Virus record (IMG/VR): IMGVR_UViG_3300049825_000158
Coordinates: 1 to 42,061 of that record
Source: a virus
Direction: 5' to 3' (one strand)
Length of the DNA: 42,061 bases
The notes below the pieces were generated by a model. It had not been told where the DNA came from. It searched no databases and worked only from the letters and a program-made list of their open reading frames with translations. Made by a program: the position numbers and the translations under genes. This document shows positions 14,996 to 20,499 of this stretch, piece by piece; within the stretch, counting starts at the first letter, position 1; every line of letters begins with the position of its first letter.

Positions 14996-15364
14996 TCACG
15001 CCTTGTGGGTGCCTTCCACGCCCCGGCGCATGCGCTCCAGGGTGCGGCGGTTCAGCCAGTTCTGCGCGTCCTCGATGTGCGTCAGGGCCAGGGCGTTGTA
15101 CCGGCTGGCAAACGGCCCTTGCTGGAAGCGGCGAAGCCGGTCGGCCACGATGGCGAGCAACACCTCGTGCGTCAGGCCATTCACGCCGTCCTCGTTGATC
15201 GGCCCGTTCTGGAACTCGATCAGCACGCTGTTCGCGCCGCTCTTGCCCTTGTAGCCGCTCACCTCGTACATGTGGTTCGCGCCTCCGCTGCCGGGCTCAT
15301 CAGTCACGGCCACGGTCAGCACGTCGTTTGCAGGGTTCACTTTGTGGTCGGTCAGTTCACGCAT
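14996..15364 (-). CDS. Tad1/Acb2-like cyclic-nucleotide sponge (anti-Thoeris/anti-CBASS)
   Basis: A 122-aa protein. The segment VLIEFQNGPINEDGVNGLTH, then LLAIVADRLRRFQQGPFASR, NALALTHIEDAQNWLNRRT and the ending RRGVEGTH match my recollection of phage Tad1/Acb2-type proteins. In that family a beta-domain and helical hairpin sequester signalling nucleotides (gcADPR for Tad1, cyclic di/trinucleotides for Acb2) and so blunt Thoeris or CBASS immunity. ATG 15364 is chosen over an upstream TTG within the attC because GGAG stands six bases before it. The gene is alone in a cassette between sites 15401-15458 and 14902-14959. Ligand specificity cannot be told from sequence. Confidence 0.72.
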   Translation of the reverse strand: MRELTDHKVNPANDVLTVAVTDEPGSGGANHMYEVSGYKGKSGANSVLIEFQNGPINEDGVNGLTHEVLLAIVADRLRRFQQGPFASRYNALALTHIEDAQNWLNRRTLERMRRGVEGTHKA

Positions 15365-15400
15365 TTGCGCTCCAAGGTTGTGCCGGTTTTCGTGGGGGCC

Positions 15401-15458
15401 GGCTAACCCCTCGCTCAACTTGACCGCCTACGGCGACAAGTTAGCTCGAACGTTAGGC
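15401..15458 (+). mobile_element. attC-like site 2
   Basis: Cores GGCTAAC (15401-15407) and GTTAGGC (15452-15458), 58 bp. Arms CGCTCAACTTG and CAAGTTAGCTCG pair with one extra C on the left, 8 nt from the core. The minus-strand 43-aa gene stops inside the right core (GCC TAA C). The Tad1-like gene starts 37 bp beyond the left core. Confidence 0.85.
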
Positions 15459-15584
15459 CCAATCCCCAGTTTTTCTTAACGCCCAATTCACCCACCCGTT
15501 CGGGATGAACCACCCCGACCCATCGCGGACTCGGTTCAGGATCTTGTGCGCCGCAGCAAGCTGGTATTTGTTGGTGGTTTTCAT
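15453..15584 (-). CDS. Short cassette-terminal protein, unknown
   Basis: A 43-aa peptide (MKTTNKYQLAAAHKILNRV ... WVNWALRKTGDWA). Its ATG overlaps the TGA of the upstream gene (ATGA), and its stop codon is the TAA embedded in an attC core, the usual cassette-gene ending. Both features support a real gene. The Trp-rich C-terminus is notable. Function unknown. Confidence 0.6.
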   Translation of the reverse strand: MKTTNKYQLAAAHKILNRVRDGSGWFIPNGWVNWALRKTGDWA

Positions 15585-16021
15585 GGCTTTTTTTGCCCGG
15601 CGGCTAGCTGCGCCCTCTCAGCAACCAGACTGTCGATGTGCCGCCCCCACTCTGCATCCCACTCTGGATCAGCCAGAATGCCGATCATGGCGTCCTTGAG
15701 CATAACACGCTCGCGCTCACTTGGGGTGTGGCAAGCATCGGCCCCGGTAGCGTCCTCGCCGATCCAATCGTAGTTGGCCACATAGGCGTCGATGATTGAT
15801 TCCAGTGCGTCGGGTTGTAGCCAGTCGCGCTCAGGCTCTGCGGCCGGCTCCGCGTCGTGGGCGGCAAATGGTTGATCAGAGCGCATGCGCCTGATTTCCC
15901 GCGCCATTACATCTTCCGCCAAGGTTGCAATGTGCATTCCAACCCCGTCGTATATTGCAATGCTTCCGTCTGGCCTGAACTCGGCGCTGTACCCGTCAGG
16001 AAGTTTTTCAATCGTTGTCAT
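15581..16021 (-). CDS. Acidic accessory protein, unknown
   Basis: A 146-aa acidic protein. The N-terminal part (LPDGYSAEFRPDGSIAIYDGVGMHIATLAEDVMAREI) looks like a small beta-alpha domain. The C-terminal part is helical with WDAEWGRHIDSLVAERAQLAAG. ATG 16021 overlaps the upstream TGA and its stop overlaps the next ATG, so it is in a tightly coupled minus-strand operon. No family was recognised. Confidence 0.6.
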   Translation of the reverse strand: MTTIEKLPDGYSAEFRPDGSIAIYDGVGMHIATLAEDVMAREIRRMRSDQPFAAHDAEPAAEPERDWLQPDALESIIDAYVANYDWIGEDATGADACHTPSERERVMLKDAMIGILADPEWDAEWGRHIDSLVAERAQLAAGQKKP

Positions 16022-16323
16022 TTGCGCATCGCAGCAATAGAAGCCGCCAAGTGTCTTTGATAGGCGTCATCGTGCGCCTTTGCCACTTCCGGCGCAATGG
16101 CGTTTACCCTTAGTGCTTTCTCCCTCAGCGGGAATACATCCCGCCAGCCGTTCCTGATCGACTGGTCTAGACAGGCTTGTGGATCCTCGCCTGCGCTCTT
16201 GAGCCTGACCAGCTCCATGATGACCAGCTTGGCAGCGTAAATGGTCAGCGGGGCTTTGCACGTCTTGCGCCTCGATTCCTCGAAGGCTTGCCAGGACTCG
16301 GGAGTTATCCACACTGGAATCAT
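16018..16323 (-). CDS. Accessory protein, helical, unknown
   Basis: A 101-aa predicted helical protein (ESWQAFEESRRKTCKAPLTI; EVAKAHDDAYQRHLAASIAAMRK). Its ATG directly follows the TGA of the 106-aa gene, and its end overlaps the next start. It is part of the minus-strand accessory operon. Function unknown. Confidence 0.6.
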   Translation of the reverse strand: MIPVWITPESWQAFEESRRKTCKAPLTIYAAKLVIMELVRLKSAGEDPQACLDQSIRNGWRDVFPLREKALRVNAIAPEVAKAHDDAYQRHLAASIAAMRK

Positions 16324-16644
16324 TCATTGCTCCATAGATTCTGCAAGGGTGATGCATTGGCATCGGCCCTCGCCCGGGTGCTGTGTGCATGCGGCCAGGA
16401 CGGGACCCCTGACTTGACCGACCCTTGCAAGGTCTTTTGCCTTTCGGCTATCGGTTGCCTGCCTCACAGGCTTCGCATGCACAAAACACCCCGGCGCACC
16501 CGGAGGCAGCGATTCAATCGGCGGGGCGTTGCTCTCACCACTCGGCCCCCGCTTGCCCCGATCCCTCACTGACAGGTCGGGCCGGTCGCGCAGGGTGAAC
16601 CGAGCGCCGGTTGTGTTTCTTGGGTGCAGCCCATACAGGCCCAT
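16324..16644 (-). CDS. Cys-containing small protein, unknown
   Basis: A 106-aa Pro/Arg-rich protein whose C-terminal part has Cys residues in LAACTQHPGEGRCQCITLAE, possibly metal binding. ATG 16644 follows GGGCGGG. It is the first gene after the structured RNA element and may be controlled by it. The composition is unusual and no family is recognised, so coding status is less certain than for its neighbours. Confidence 0.45.
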   Translation of the reverse strand: MGLYGLHPRNTTGARFTLRDRPDLSVRDRGKRGPSGESNAPPIESLPPGAPGCFVHAKPVRQATDSRKAKDLARVGQVRGPVLAACTQHPGEGRCQCITLAESMEQ

Positions 16645-16658
16645 AGCTAACCCGCCCT

Positions 16659-16774
16659 GAGGATCCAGAACGCAAAAAGCCCCTTGCTACTGCGTTCCGA
16701 TGTGGTGGCATCGTCCGGTTTCCCGGTGAACGCATGAGCAAGGGGCCTCATGTTCCGATCCTCTGCCACCACAT
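16659..16774 (-). ncRNA. Structured RNA element with terminator and competing pseudoknot (attenuator candidate)
   Basis: Read on the minus strand, a 10-bp stem (16737-16746 with 16679-16688) and a 7-bp stem (16728-16734 with 16691-16697) enclose a three-way junction. One branch is CCGG-GAAA-CCGG, a GNRA tetraloop at 16715-16726; the other is CGATG-CCACCA-CATCG at 16698-16713. The outer stem runs into TTTTT (16678-16674), like an intrinsic terminator. An upstream 11-mer (16774-16764) is perfectly complementary to 16710-16700 and would break one branch, giving an alternative fold. A further outer pairing joins 16757-16763 with 16659-16665. It lies between the 78-aa and 106-aa genes. The GNRA loop and T-run favour the minus strand. 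Confidence 0.55.
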
Positions 16775-16802
16775 TGGATAGATTGATCTTAGCACGCATG
16801 GG

Positions 16803-17039
16803 CTAGGGCTTGTCAAGCCCCATTGAATCAATGGATGCGTCCAAGCAATTCATAGACACGCGCAGCAGCCAGTGATCTTTGAACTTGATTTCATCTGCGT
16901 TTCCAATCAGCCACCGATACCGCGCCGCATCAGCGGCAAGCGACTCGATGGCTGCGCGTAGAACGTTGCGGGACCGTGAAGTCTCGCGGACTTCGTGTCC
17001 GTACTCTTCCGCCAGTGCCATGATCTCATCGGTTGTCAT
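16803..17039 (-). CDS. Small helical early protein, unknown
   Basis: A 78-aa protein with the pattern LRAAIESLAADAARYRWLIG and LDASIDSMG, which recurs in many short phage early proteins of unknown function. ATG 17039 overlaps the TGA of the 37-aa zinc-ribbon gene. It ends just before the structured RNA element. Confidence 0.65.
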   Translation of the reverse strand: MTTDEIMALAEEYGHEVRETSRSRNVLRAAIESLAADAARYRWLIGNADEIKFKDHWLLRVSMNCLDASIDSMGLDKP

Positions 17040-17149
17040 TTCTTCCTCCTAGGATTGCGCCAAGCATTGCCGCACTTGACGCCACAGTACTTTGCCCAGT
17101 GCTTCGTAGAGGCAAAGGGTGCTTTGCAGTGCAGGCATTTGAAGATCAT
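17036..17149 (-). CDS. Tiny zinc-ribbon protein
   Basis: A 37-aa protein with four Cys as CLHC ... CGVKC in a compact CxxC-x(n)-CxxxC arrangement, likely binding one zinc (MIFKCLHCKAPFASTKHW ...). It has ATGA overlaps on both sides (start 17149 and stop 17036-17038). The basic tail NPRRKK suggests nucleic-acid binding. Function unknown. Confidence 0.6.
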   Translation of the reverse strand: MIFKCLHCKAPFASTKHWAKYCGVKCGNAWRNPRRKK

Positions 17150-17403
17150 CGCTTGCCCCAAGACTTGCCAGTTGAAGGATCGATACCCGGCCAGTGCGCC
17201 GCGAAGTAGGGCTCGACATCTTTTCCCGGCGTGTAGCGGGTGTCGAGAACCGTAGGTACCTTGGTGATCTTCACCTTGACGGGTGGCTTGTCCACAGCGA
17301 AAGTGGGCAGTCTGTGCGAGCCGGCCAACTTGTAGGGCTCGGTGCCACGTTGAACGTCGGTCTTAAGGCCCTTGATGCGCCTGCCGATGTTGTGGAGTGT
17401 CAT
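17146..17403 (-). CDS. First gene of the minus-strand accessory operon, unknown
   Basis: An 85-aa protein when started at ATG 17403 (MTLHNIGRRIKGLKTDVQRG). A TTG at 17460 would add 19 residues with no better ribosome site. It is basic, with a beta-type centre (PPVKVKITKVPTVLD). Its TGA overlaps the ATG of the zinc-ribbon gene. It is divergently arranged to the cassette run that begins at 17494. Confidence 0.55.
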   Translation of the reverse strand: MTLHNIGRRIKGLKTDVQRGTEPYKLAGSHRLPTFAVDKPPVKVKITKVPTVLDTRYTPGKDVEPYFAAHWPGIDPSTGKSWGKR

Positions 17404-17493
17404 CTCGCCATAGTAGGGTGAAAACAACCAGCGCGTACTAGGGAAAACCACTAGAGACAATAACTATTTGTGGAGAATAGCATGCAGCATGGA

Positions 17494-17589
17494 GGCTAAC
17501 GTTTGAGCTAAGCGGGAGACGCCCCATGACCAAACATGAAGACACCACCCAAGCTGCCGGCGGCTCTCCGCTTGAGCGACAGGTTAGGC
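17494..17589 (-). mobile_element. attC-like site 3 (contains a start codon)
   Basis: Cores GGCTAAC (17494-17500) and GTTAGGC (17583-17589), 96 bp. Arms GAGCTAAGCGG and CCGCTTGAGC pair with one extra G in the right arm, 8 nt from the right core. This is the mirror image of canonical attC, so polarity is minus while the genes run plus. GGGAGA and ATG 17526 lie in the centre. The 20 bases before it resemble those before site 5 (both contain ATGCAGCATG). Confidence 0.85.
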
Positions 17590-17621
17590 GTTTCGTGGAG
17601 AAAGCAAAGGAAATAGCATGA
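17526..17621 (+). CDS. Leader peptide encoded across an attC-like site
   Basis: A 31-aa ORF (MTKHEDTTQAAGGSPLERQ ...) that begins in the centre of site 3 with GGGAGA upstream. It reads through the right arm and core (GTT AGG CGT as Val-Arg-Arg), and its TGA overlaps the ATG of the methyltransferase gene. It probably opens the hairpin and couples translation to the cassette gene. It is the head of the same kind seen fused to other cassette proteins, so it may be a degenerate fusion head. Confidence 0.55.
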   Translation: MTKHEDTTQAAGGSPLERQVRRFVEKAKEIA

Positions 17622-18076
17622 GAGGTTACGCGGCCATTGGCCTAGACCACCCGAAATGCCCCGCGAATGTGGGCGGCGCAATGCGTGCTGCCGGTTGCTA
17701 CGGTGCTGCGATGGTAGCGATGTCGGGGCACCGCTTTGACAAGGCCCCGACCGACGTGCAGAAGCAATGGCGCTTGACGCCTGTGATTCAAACTGAAGAC
17801 CTTCGATTGGTGATTCCATACGACTGCGTTCCTGTGGCCGTGGACTTGATCCCTGGCGCTCAATCGCTTGCCGACTACAAACACCCAGAACGGGCGTTCT
17901 ACATTTTTGGACCTGAAGATGGCACATTGGGCGCGCGTGTGCTGTCATGGTGCAGGGATGTGATTTATATCCCTATGAACGGTTGTATGAATCTCGCGGC
18001 CACCGTGAACGTGGTGTTGTATGACAGGGCGTCGAAAATGCGCAAGACGCCTAACGTGGGAGCTGAGAGGCAATGA
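17618..18076 (+). CDS. SPOUT-family RNA 2'-O-methyltransferase (TrmH/SpoU-like)
   Basis: A 152-aa single-domain SPOUT enzyme. Motif 1 is HPKCPANVGGAMRAAGCYGA (Asn and Arg of the N..G..R signature), motif 2 is FYIFGPEDGTLGARVLSWC, and motif 3 is CMNLAATVNVVLYDR. Together these form the knotted SAM site. SpoU-like enzymes methylate tRNA or rRNA ribose, so the phage may modify host or phage tRNA. ATG 17618 overlaps the leader peptide stop. The C-terminus runs into site 4 (reading the core as Pro-Asn) and ends in an ATGA overlap with the next gene. Target RNA is unknown. Confidence 0.85.
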   Translation: MRGYAAIGLDHPKCPANVGGAMRAAGCYGAAMVAMSGHRFDKAPTDVQKQWRLTPVIQTEDLRLVIPYDCVPVAVDLIPGAQSLADYKHPERAFYIFGPEDGTLGARVLSWCRDVIYIPMNGCMNLAATVNVVLYDRASKMRKTPNVGAERQ

Positions 18077-18150
18077 CCGGCGCAACTGAACTTGACGAAG
18101 CGGGACAACCTGGCACGCCGGGCATTGTCCTTTCGAGCGACGGGTTAGCC
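18049..18150 (-). mobile_element. attC-like site 4 (contains a start codon)
   Basis: Cores GCCTAAC (18049-18055) and GTTAGCC (18144-18150), 102 bp. The extra arm base (G) lies 8 nt from the right core. The left arm encodes the end of the methyltransferase. GAGAGG and ATG 18073 initiate the next gene inside the hairpin, with the centre and right arm coding for its N-terminus. Confidence 0.8.
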
Positions 18151-18933
18151 GTCTCTTCCCGAAGCGCGCGTGTGGTGGCGCAGTTTTCTTGCGGTGCCGC
18201 CTCGGCTGTTGCGACGAAGCTGGCCATTGCCGAGTACGGGGACCGCGTGGTGATTGTGAACGCCTTCATCGAGGAAGAACACGAGGACAACCGCCGATTC
18301 GCCGCTGACTGCGAGGTGTGGTTCGGCCAAACCATCGTCAACCTGCGAGATACCAAGTACGACGCAAGCGCGATCAAGGTGTTTGAAACCGTGGGCTACA
18401 TCAAGGGGCCGCAGGGCGCGGCTTGCACATCGCGCATCAAGCGCGGCCTGCTGCGCACGTTTGAACAGCCCGGCGATGTGCTTGTGTTGGGCTACACCGC
18501 TGAGGAACAGGAGCGATATGACGACTGGCTGACCGACTGGCCCGACCGCAAGATCATTGCACCGCTCATCGAGCGCGGACTGACCAAGGAAGACTGCAAA
18601 GCGATGGTCGAGCGCGCCGGTCTGAAACTGCCAGCGATGTACCTGCTCGGCTATGACAATGCGAACTGCATTGGCTGTGTGAAGGGTGGGCTCGGGTACT
18701 TCCGGGCCGTCCGCGAAGACTTCCCGGTGCAGTTTGAACGCCTCGCCCAGGCCGAAGACAAGGTGGCTGGCTTGCGCGGCGAGAACGCCTACATCCTGCG
18801 CCACCGTTCGGGGCCGCTTGCAGGCCAGCGATTCCCGCTGCGGGAGTTGCCAGCAGGCAAGGCGCATCGTGGGGAGCCGCTGCCATCGTGCGGGCTGTTT
18901 TGCGAGAGTGCCGAACAGGAATATGCAGCATGA
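18073..18933 (+). CDS. PP-loop ATPase / PAPS-reductase-like protein
   Basis: A 286-aa protein. About 26 residues are encoded by site 4, then VVAQFSCGAASAVATKLAI gives the PP-loop (SxGxxSA in place of SGGxDS), followed by RVVIVNAFIEEEHEDNRRFAAD and a Cys-bearing region CIGCVKGGLGYFRA. This is the adenine-nucleotide alpha-hydrolase fold of PAPS reductases and DndC-like enzymes. Phage members are usually annotated only by homology. Possible roles are tRNA or DNA sulfur chemistry, or nucleotide removal. The Asp of the classical PP-loop is replaced by Ala, so activity is uncertain. It stops just before site 5. Confidence 0.75.
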   Translation: MTGATELDEAGQPGTPGIVLSSDGLAVSSRSARVVAQFSCGAASAVATKLAIAEYGDRVVIVNAFIEEEHEDNRRFAADCEVWFGQTIVNLRDTKYDASAIKVFETVGYIKGPQGAACTSRIKRGLLRTFEQPGDVLVLGYTAEEQERYDDWLTDWPDRKIIAPLIERGLTKEDCKAMVERAGLKLPAMYLLGYDNANCIGCVKGGLGYFRAVREDFPVQFERLAQAEDKVAGLRGENAYILRHRSGPLAGQRFPLRELPAGKAHRGEPLPSCGLFCESAEQEYAA

Positions 18934-18934
18934 C

Positions 18935-19034
18935 GGCTAACGTTGCAATTAAGCGGGGACCAACGGCGTGACACTGCACGAAGAAGCCACTACAGCGGAT
19001 GCCGTTGGGCGTCCGCTCGACCTGCGTGTTGGGC
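18935..19034 (-). mobile_element. attC-like site 5 (contains a start codon)
   Basis: Cores GGCTAAC (18935-18941) and GTTGGGC (19028-19034), 100 bp. Left arm TTGCAATTAAGCGG, right arm CCGCTCGACCTGCGT, with the extra G 8 nt from the right core. GTG 18968 starts the next gene within the long centre. Confidence 0.78.
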
Positions 19035-19264
19035 GGCTGGTGCCGAAGCGCGTTATGCCGAGCGAGGTGCATTTGGACGATGCGGGCCGGCCAATTTGCA
19101 TGTACTGCGACAAGCCGCTTCGTAAGGCCACGGCAAGCGCTTTTTGGAGGTATGACGCCAGCGTTGTGCAACTCTACGGATGGCTGGGTTGTTGCAACTT
19201 CTGTAGCGAACGATGCGCGGCTAGGTGGGGCGTCGTCAAGGCGTCCTCGACGTGCGCCGACTAG
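18968..19264 (+). CDS. Cassette zinc-finger protein, unknown function
   Basis: A 98-aa protein starting at GTG 18968 inside site 5. Residues about 14-23 (GRPLDLRVGR) are encoded by the attC arm and core. The remainder has CMYCDKPL and CNFCSERCAARW, two CxxC knuckles likely to bind zinc. It stops at TAG three bases before site 6. It may bind nucleic acid; no family was recognised. Confidence 0.6.
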   Translation: MTLHEEATTADAVGRPLDLRVGRLVPKRVMPSEVHLDDAGRPICMYCDKPLRKATASAFWRYDASVVQLYGWLGCCNFCSERCAARWGVVKASSTCAD

Positions 19265-19266
19265 CC

Positions 19267-19368
19267 GCTCAACGTAAAGCTAACCGGCCCACAATGGCCA
19301 CACGAAAGGTGAACATGAGCACAAAAGTAGCCGGCCCTTGTGGGTCCGAGTTGAGCGACGGGTTAGGC
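19267..19368 (-). mobile_element. attC-like site 6 (contains a start codon)
   Basis: Degenerate left core GCTCAAC (19267-19273) and right core GTTAGGC (19362-19368), 102 bp. Arms AAGCTAACCGG and CGAGTTGAGC have the extra G 8 nt from the right core. A longer stem GGCCCACAA/TTGTGGGTCC extends inward. AAAGGTGA and ATG 19315 lie in the loop. Confidence 0.75.
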
Positions 19369-19596
19369 GGCACTTGGCGCTACCACGGCAGGCCAGAGCC
19401 AAGCAAAGACTGCCGATGCTTGGTTACGCTGGAGCAAGGCGGATCGTGGCGCTGGGTTGGCATACGAGCCTACGACGCAAACCGAGGCGTGTGGCTGAAC
19501 AATGGCGAGCCGGAGCGCGACAAAGTGGTGGCTTGGCAGGTGTTGCCAGAGCCGGCGACAGGCTATTACGCACGGGGCATTCTCCGTGACGCCTAA
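19315..19596 (+). CDS. DUF551-like cassette protein
   Basis: A 93-aa protein starting at ATG 19315 in the loop of site 6 (AAAGGTGA upstream). Its first residues (STKVAGPCGSELSDGLGG) are attC-encoded. The body, with CRCLVTLEQGGSWRWVG, VWLNNGEPERDKVVAWQ and LPEPATG, resembles DUF551 domains, which end in a VxAWxxLPEPP motif and occur in phage and integron cassettes with unknown function. Its TAA stop lies inside the core of site 7 (GCC TAA C). An in-frame ATG at 19294 is possible but lacks a ribosome site. Confidence 0.6.
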   Translation: MSTKVAGPCGSELSDGLGGTWRYHGRPEPSKDCRCLVTLEQGGSWRWVGIRAYDANRGVWLNNGEPERDKVVAWQVLPEPATGYYARGILRDA

Positions 19597-19690
19597 CGAG
19601 GAGGTAACCGGATGACAACGGCGCAGATGAACGACCCGAAGCGCGGCGACGGCGCCGCCGTTGGCATTCCGGTTGACCGCAGGGTTAGGC
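19591..19690 (-). mobile_element. attC-like site 7 (contains RBS and start codon)
   Basis: Cores GCCTAAC (19591-19597) and GTTAGGC (19684-19690), 100 bp. Arms GAGGTAACCGG and CCGGTTGACC have the extra G 8 nt from the right core. The ribosome binding site GAGGAGG is the core-to-arm spacer itself, and ATG 19612 follows the left arm, so folding of the mRNA hairpin would hide the start region. Confidence 0.85.
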
Positions 19691-19947
19691 GTCCTCGCGT
19701 GCAGGCACAAGTGCGTGAGACGCACGAGTTTCAAGGCCGCTACAAGCAGCACGACCTAGACCTGATGCGCGACGGCTGGCACAGCAACTGGTACATCCGG
19801 GTGTGTGCGCCGAGCGGCCTGTATGCCTATGACGGCTACTGGCGCGAATCGCAAGGCAAGAGCCTGGACGACGCGATAACAGAGGCATGCACGGGCGCAT
19901 GTCTTTGGACGCCTAACGTAGTGTTAACCGGGAGACAACCGACGTGA
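19612..19947 (+). CDS. Cassette protein, unknown function
   Basis: A 111-aa protein with an ideal ribosome site (GAGGAGG) within site 7. Residues about 18-27 (VGIPVDRRVRR) come from the attC right arm. The body contains HDLDLMRDGWHSNWYIRVCAPSG and a Tyr/Trp-rich centre, suggesting a small folded domain. The C-terminus is encoded by site 8 (WTPNVVLTGRQPT), and its TGA overlaps the next GTG. No family was recognised. Confidence 0.6.
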   Translation: MTTAQMNDPKRGDGAAVGIPVDRRVRRPRVQAQVRETHEFQGRYKQHDLDLMRDGWHSNWYIRVCAPSGLYAYDGYWRESQGKSLDDAITEACTGACLWTPNVVLTGRQPT

Positions 19948-20004
19948 GCACCGAACAACCACAGCCCGGGGCCGTTGGCTTTCCGGTTGAACACATAGTT
20001 AGGC
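19911..20004 (-). mobile_element. attC-like site 8 (contains a start codon)
   Basis: Cores GCCTAAC (19911-19917) and GTTAGGC (19998-20004), 94 bp. Arms GTGTTAACCGG and CCGGTTGAACAC have the extra G 8 nt from the right core. GGGAGA and GTG 19944 lie in the centre. Both flanking genes overlap the site. Confidence 0.83.
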
Positions 20005-20240
20005 GCGTGGTGGATGGAGAGATGCCGCCCGCACTGACGCCGGTGCTGTTCTTCGTTCGCGGCTTGTGGCGCGCTGGCTGTTGGGCGAAGCGCGAGGACG
20101 GAATTTGCTGGCAGGTGGAGGGCACCTCATGGGTGGAACCAAGCGAATGGTGTGCGCGAATGGAGCGCCCGTCACACTGGATGCCTCAACCCGAAGCGCC
20201 TAACGTTGCAATTAAGCCGCCGGTACTCCGGTCGGCTTGA
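19944..20240 (+). CDS. DUF551-like cassette protein
   Basis: A 98-aa protein starting at GTG 19944, overlapping the upstream TGA. Its start AVGFPVEHIVRRVVD is attC-encoded. The C-terminal part has GICWQVEGTSWVEPSEWCARM and HWMPQPEAP, the DUF551-type ending also seen in the 19315-19596 gene. The protein then continues into site 9 (APNVAIKPPVLRSA) and stops inside its right arm. Function unknown. Confidence 0.55.
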   Translation: MSTEQPQPGAVGFPVEHIVRRVVDGEMPPALTPVLFFVRGLWRAGCWAKREDGICWQVEGTSWVEPSEWCARMERPSHWMPQPEAPNVAIKPPVLRSA

Positions 20241-20254
20241 ATTGCGTGTTAGGC
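20198..20254 (-). mobile_element. attC-like site 9 (compact)
   Basis: Cores GCCTAAC (20198-20204) and GTTAGGC (20248-20254), 57 bp. Arms GCAATTAAGCCG and CGGCTTGAATTGC pair perfectly except for one extra G, 8 nt from the right core. The centre is CCGG-TACT-CCGG. This is the most textbook-like site and clearly shows the mirrored polarity. Confidence 0.9.
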
Positions 20255-20283
20255 CCCCATGTTTCCGAAGCGAGGAGATGGTG

Positions 20284-20499
20284 ATGAGCTACGACGAAGA
20301 GATGTTCAAGAAGTGGCGCGAAGCGCGGGTGAAGTTCATTGCGGACAACCCAGCCACGGCGCAGGCGCTTGCGCTGAAGGTGCCGAGCCCGACTGGCGAC
20401 GAGCACATTGCCAGCGAGCACTGTTGGTGCGGGCCGGAAGCGGCCTACACCGACCCTGAGACTGGCGCGACGGTGTTTGTGCATCGGAGGATTCAATGA
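20284..20499 (+). CDS. Small cassette protein, unknown
   Basis: A 71-aa protein (MSYDEEMFKKWREARVKF ...) with GAGGAG six bases before ATG 20284. It has a helical N-terminus, a Cys pair in HCWCGPEAAY and a beta-type ending TGATVFVHRRIQ. It begins 30 bp after site 9 and overlaps the next gene by ATGA. No family was recognised. Confidence 0.62.
   Translation: MSYDEEMFKKWREARVKFIADNPATAQALALKVPSPTGDEHIASEHCWCGPEAAYTDPETGATVFVHRRIQ

Noticed and set aside
16646-16660. An isolated GCTAAC motif as another attC core
   Set aside because: No partner GTTRRRY with complementary arms is found within 150 bp.
16680-16773. tRNA gene suggested by CCACCA and TTCCGATCC near 16755-16773
   Set aside because: No matching acceptor 5' strand, D-arm or T-stem pairing could be built; the structure fits the minus-strand attenuator-like fold instead.
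17404-17460. TTG 17460 as the start of the first minus-strand accessory gene
   Set aside because: No Shine-Dalgarno signal; the added 19 residues look unlike the rest, so ATG 17403 was used, with moderate certainty.
18968-19034. Start of the zinc-finger gene downstream of the attC-like core
   Set aside because: No start codon with a ribosome site follows the core closely, while GTG 18968 has GGGGA upstream and keeps frame through the core.
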